A stretch of 64,000 bases of DNA, taken from contig CM020619.1 in NCBI GenBank assembly GCA_009829735.1, forward strand, positions 20,031,816-20,095,815, given 5' to 3'. Each line of letters opens with the position of its first letter. The stretch's first letter is position 1. Source of the DNA: Pyropia yezoensis. Lineage: Eukaryota > Rhodophyta > Bangiophyceae > Bangiales > Bangiaceae. The notes under the pieces were generated by a model. That model saw only the letters and a list, made by a program, of their open reading frames with translations. It did not search any database and was not told the origin of the DNA. The position numbers and the translations under genes were made by a program. This document shows, piece by piece, positions 61,661 to 64,000 of this stretch.

Positions 61661-63871
61661 ATGGCGGGCATGGACCTGGCTGACGTCCTCACCCGCTCCC
61701 TCGCTATTGAAGCGCGACGGGGAGGGCGCCCCCTCCCCGGGGGCGCCATCGATGGTAGCGGCCCGTTGGGCCGTGGAGGCGGCAGCAGTGGCAGCGGCGT
61801 CGGTGGCGTCGCGGCGGCCTACCCAGGCGCCCCCGCCGCCGCTAACGCCGCTGCGCCCTACCGTTCTGCGGGTGCGACCGCCTCCCTCCCCGCCGAGGGC
61901 ATCCCCTCCCTCCACCGCCCGCTTGCAGACCTCGCCCGTGCGTCTGTGCCGGCCGGGTCTAGGGGTGCGGGGGCGCCGGGTGGCGCCGCCGCCGCGCTGC
62001 TGGCCGAGTACGCGGCGGCGGGAGGGGGGGAGGGGGGCGCCTGGCGGGGAGGCGGGGGGGGGGTGGGCGGGGGGGCAGACGGCATGAGCCTCGCCGCGTT
62101 GGCGCTTAAGGACCACCTACGACCGCCGCCGGCTGGCCGCGACTGGCAACGTGGCGGCGGCGGCGGCGGTGGCGGTGGTGGCGGCGGCGGCGGCGGGGGC
62201 GGCGGTTGGGCGCCCCCCCCCCCCTGTCTGGCGGGGGAGGAGCTGGAGCGCCGCGTCGGCCACGCCCACGAGATGACCGTCCTCGCGGCGGTGGAGGAGG
62301 CGGTGGGCGGTGCGGCGGGCGCGTCGATGAACGCCGTCCTGGCAGGCCTCATCGCCGAGTGGGCCGCCACCCGCTCCGGGGTGCTGTCGCTGGCCGCGAC
62401 GGGCGCCGCGGGCGGGGGGGTGGTGGCCATCCGGGGGGCGGCGGCGGGGGGGCTGACTGCCGCCTCCCCCGCCCGTGCTGGCTCGGTGGGCGTGGGGGGC
62501 GGGGGGTCCCCCGCGGGGGCGCCAAGCCCGTTCCGCACCCCTCGACGCCGGACCGACGGCGGGGGTGGCGGTGGTGGTGGTGAGGCGACCGGGGGGGGTG
62601 CTGCGAGCGGGTGGGGGGCCCCCCTGGCGTCGGTCGGCGCGGGGCGGGGCGCCGCGGCCGACGGCGGGCGGGAGGGTGGGGTGGAGCTGGCCGCCGAGGC
62701 GGCCATCCGCCGCACGCTCCGTGGCGGCCGCACGGCGGTGGCGACGGACCTTGCCGCCGCGGCCGCGGACGCGGGCATGCGCACTGTCTTTGCGGCCCTC
62801 GCGGCGGTGACGGGGGAGGAGCCCTCCGCCGCCGCCGCCGCCGCTGCCGCCACCACCGGTGGGGGCTGCCGCCCGACCGCCCCGTCAGCCGCCGCAGCGG
62901 CGGCCGCGGCGGCCGCAGCGGCGGCGGCGGCGGGGCCCGCGGCTGTCCGCGACGCGCGCATCGTGGCAGGCGGCCGCGCCTTCCTCGCCGCCCAGTTCCT
63001 GGACGCCAAGCTGCGGCGGGATATCGGCGCGGCGCCCGCGGCGGCGCGCCGCGGCGGCGCACCGGGTGTCCGCGCGGACGTGTGTGCGTATGTGCGGCTG
63101 GTGGTGGGTACCGCGTCGCCCGCGGTGATGTCAGCAGCAGCGGCGGATGGGGGCGGCGGCGGCGGCGGTGGCGTGGCTGCCCCGCCCCACCGGCCGCTGC
63201 CGCCGGCGCTGGCGGCGGGTCCGCTGGTGGACGGCGCCCTCCCCCTGTGGGCGGTCGTCTTTTACGCCCTCCGCGCGGGCGCGACGGCCGTCGCGGCCGA
63301 CGCGGTCGCCGACGCGGTGGGCGGCGCGGGCCTCGGCGCGGCGGGCCCCGCGGCGGGCCACTTTGTCGCCGCCCTCCGTGCGGCGGGCGGCCCCGGCAGC
63401 GGGGAGCTGGCGGCGCTCCTGGATGACTACGCGGCGGTGGTGGCACCGTCGGGGGACCCGTACATGCGCGCCGCCTGGGCGGTCGCGGCGCGGGTGGACG
63501 TGGTGGGCGGCGGCGGCGGCGGCGGCGCGCCGCCGACGCTGGCCCTCCCCGATGAGGACTATGCGCTGCTCTTTTATTCCGTCGAGGACTACCTGTGGAT
63601 GCGCCTGGCGTGCGTGCGGGTGGGCGGGGTGGACGCGGCAGTGGGCGCGGTGGCGGCGCCCGCGGCGCTGCGCCTCGACGCGGTGGCGGCCGAGATGGCC
63701 GCCGCCGGTGCGGCGCACTTTGACCCGCGCGGCGACGCGCCTGCCGCCTACGCGGCGGTGCTGGTGCTCGTCGGCTCCCTCCCGCCGGCGGTGGACCACC
63801 TGGCGGGCAGCGGCCGCACCCGCGACGCGGTGCACTTGGCGGTGGCGGGCGCCTACCACGGGCTCATCGAC

Positions 63872-63905
<34 letters not shown>

Positions 63906-64000
63906 TGGCGGGGGTTGGCGCCGCGGGCGCCGCCGCGCGGCCGCTGACGACCAGCGGCGGCTACGCGGGCCTCATGACGTCCTACGCGGCGGGGCTGCCG
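61661..64000 (+). CDS. NUP93: NUP93/NIC96-family nucleoporin (3' end outside window)
   Basis: 780 codons are open without intron from ATG 61661 (MAGMDLADVLTRSLAIEARR) to the window edge. The family forms the linker scaffold of the nuclear pore inner ring, binding NUP205/188, NUP155 and the NUP62 complex. Recognisable segments of the conserved alpha-helical domain: FLDAKLRRDIG (about residue 446), LPLWAVVFYALRAG (528), DPYMRAAWAVAARVDV (600), EDYLWMRLACV (642), AAYAAVLVLVGSLPPAVDHL (about 694) and DAVHLAVAGAYHGLIDP (722). Human NUP93 has about 820 residues, so most of the protein is present although low-complexity insertions lengthen it: a Gly run near residues 164-182 and Ala runs near 389-397 and 410-427. 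Long open frames on the other strands here are composition shadows. Assignment is by remembered family motifs. Confidence 0.82.

Noticed and set aside
62349-63446. Long minus-strand frame (365 codons) opposite NUP93, and similar ones at 61220-62116 and 61858-63009
   Set aside because: Pro/Arg-rich shadows of GC-rich coding DNA. The plus-strand frame carries recognisable NUP93 motifs over the same bases.
1-64000. CRISPR array, operon or prophage organisation
   Set aside because: Direct repeats here are LTRs, DIRS split repeats and MITE-like units; gene structure and retroelement content are eukaryotic.

Overview
This is a nuclear eukaryotic window dominated by retrotransposons. One host gene is clear: the 5' part of an intronless, GC-rich NUP93/NIC96-type nucleoporin gene entering at the right edge (61661 to the window end). 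Its long Gly and Ala runs, the high-GC intronless coding sequence, and DIRS-like plus Ty3/gypsy elements suggest a GC-rich alga or protist. A bangiophyte red alga (Porphyra/Pyropia type) would fit, but that is an inference. There are no operons, rRNA genes or CRISPR arrays.

Layout. 1-3181: no confident gene. 3182-10345: a large imperfect inverted repeat (foldback-like). A degenerate DIRS-like tyrosine-recombinase retrotransposon (3387-8788) sits in its left arm, and the right arm keeps the unoccupied site. 11338-11806: a solo LTR with a 5-bp target duplication. 11877-12637: a broken, partly duplicated protein-coding remnant. 12619-12925: a tRNA-like/SINE-like stretch. 13372-16775: a decayed gypsy element (G1) related to element Z. 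17695-26758: a gypsy element with both LTRs (E2). 26759-30954: a 3'-truncated gypsy element on the minus strand (G6). 30955-35530: no confident gene. 35531-60703: a nested complex of gypsy elements Y, X and Z. 60988-61371: three 115-bp inverted-repeat units just upstream of NUP93.

The nested complex can be reconstructed. Element X lay on the minus strand (5' LTR at 60344-60703). Element Z (51642-59018) inserted in its gag and left CTCAC on both sides. Element Y inserted in its protease and left GGAAG on both sides. Recombination between inverted LTRs of X and Y then flipped the 3' half of X (42689-50115), so X now reads in two directions and its two GGAAG copies are 7.4 kb apart in opposite orientation.

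The most interesting biology is an accessory gene on the opposite strand to gag-pol, between the chromodomain and the 3' LTR, convergent with pol. It occurs in E2, X and Y. A probable homologue sits at the same place in Z, which belongs to a different gypsy lineage. In E2 and X the reading frame is shared over about 270 codons with codon-sized indels, and a TATA-like TTATAAG lies at the same distance (about 106 bp) before the same ATG. Between pol and this gene is a conserved noncoding stretch with repeated ACTAAGT motifs. Every element copy is damaged by nonsense codons, frameshifts or internal deletions, so none looks autonomous.
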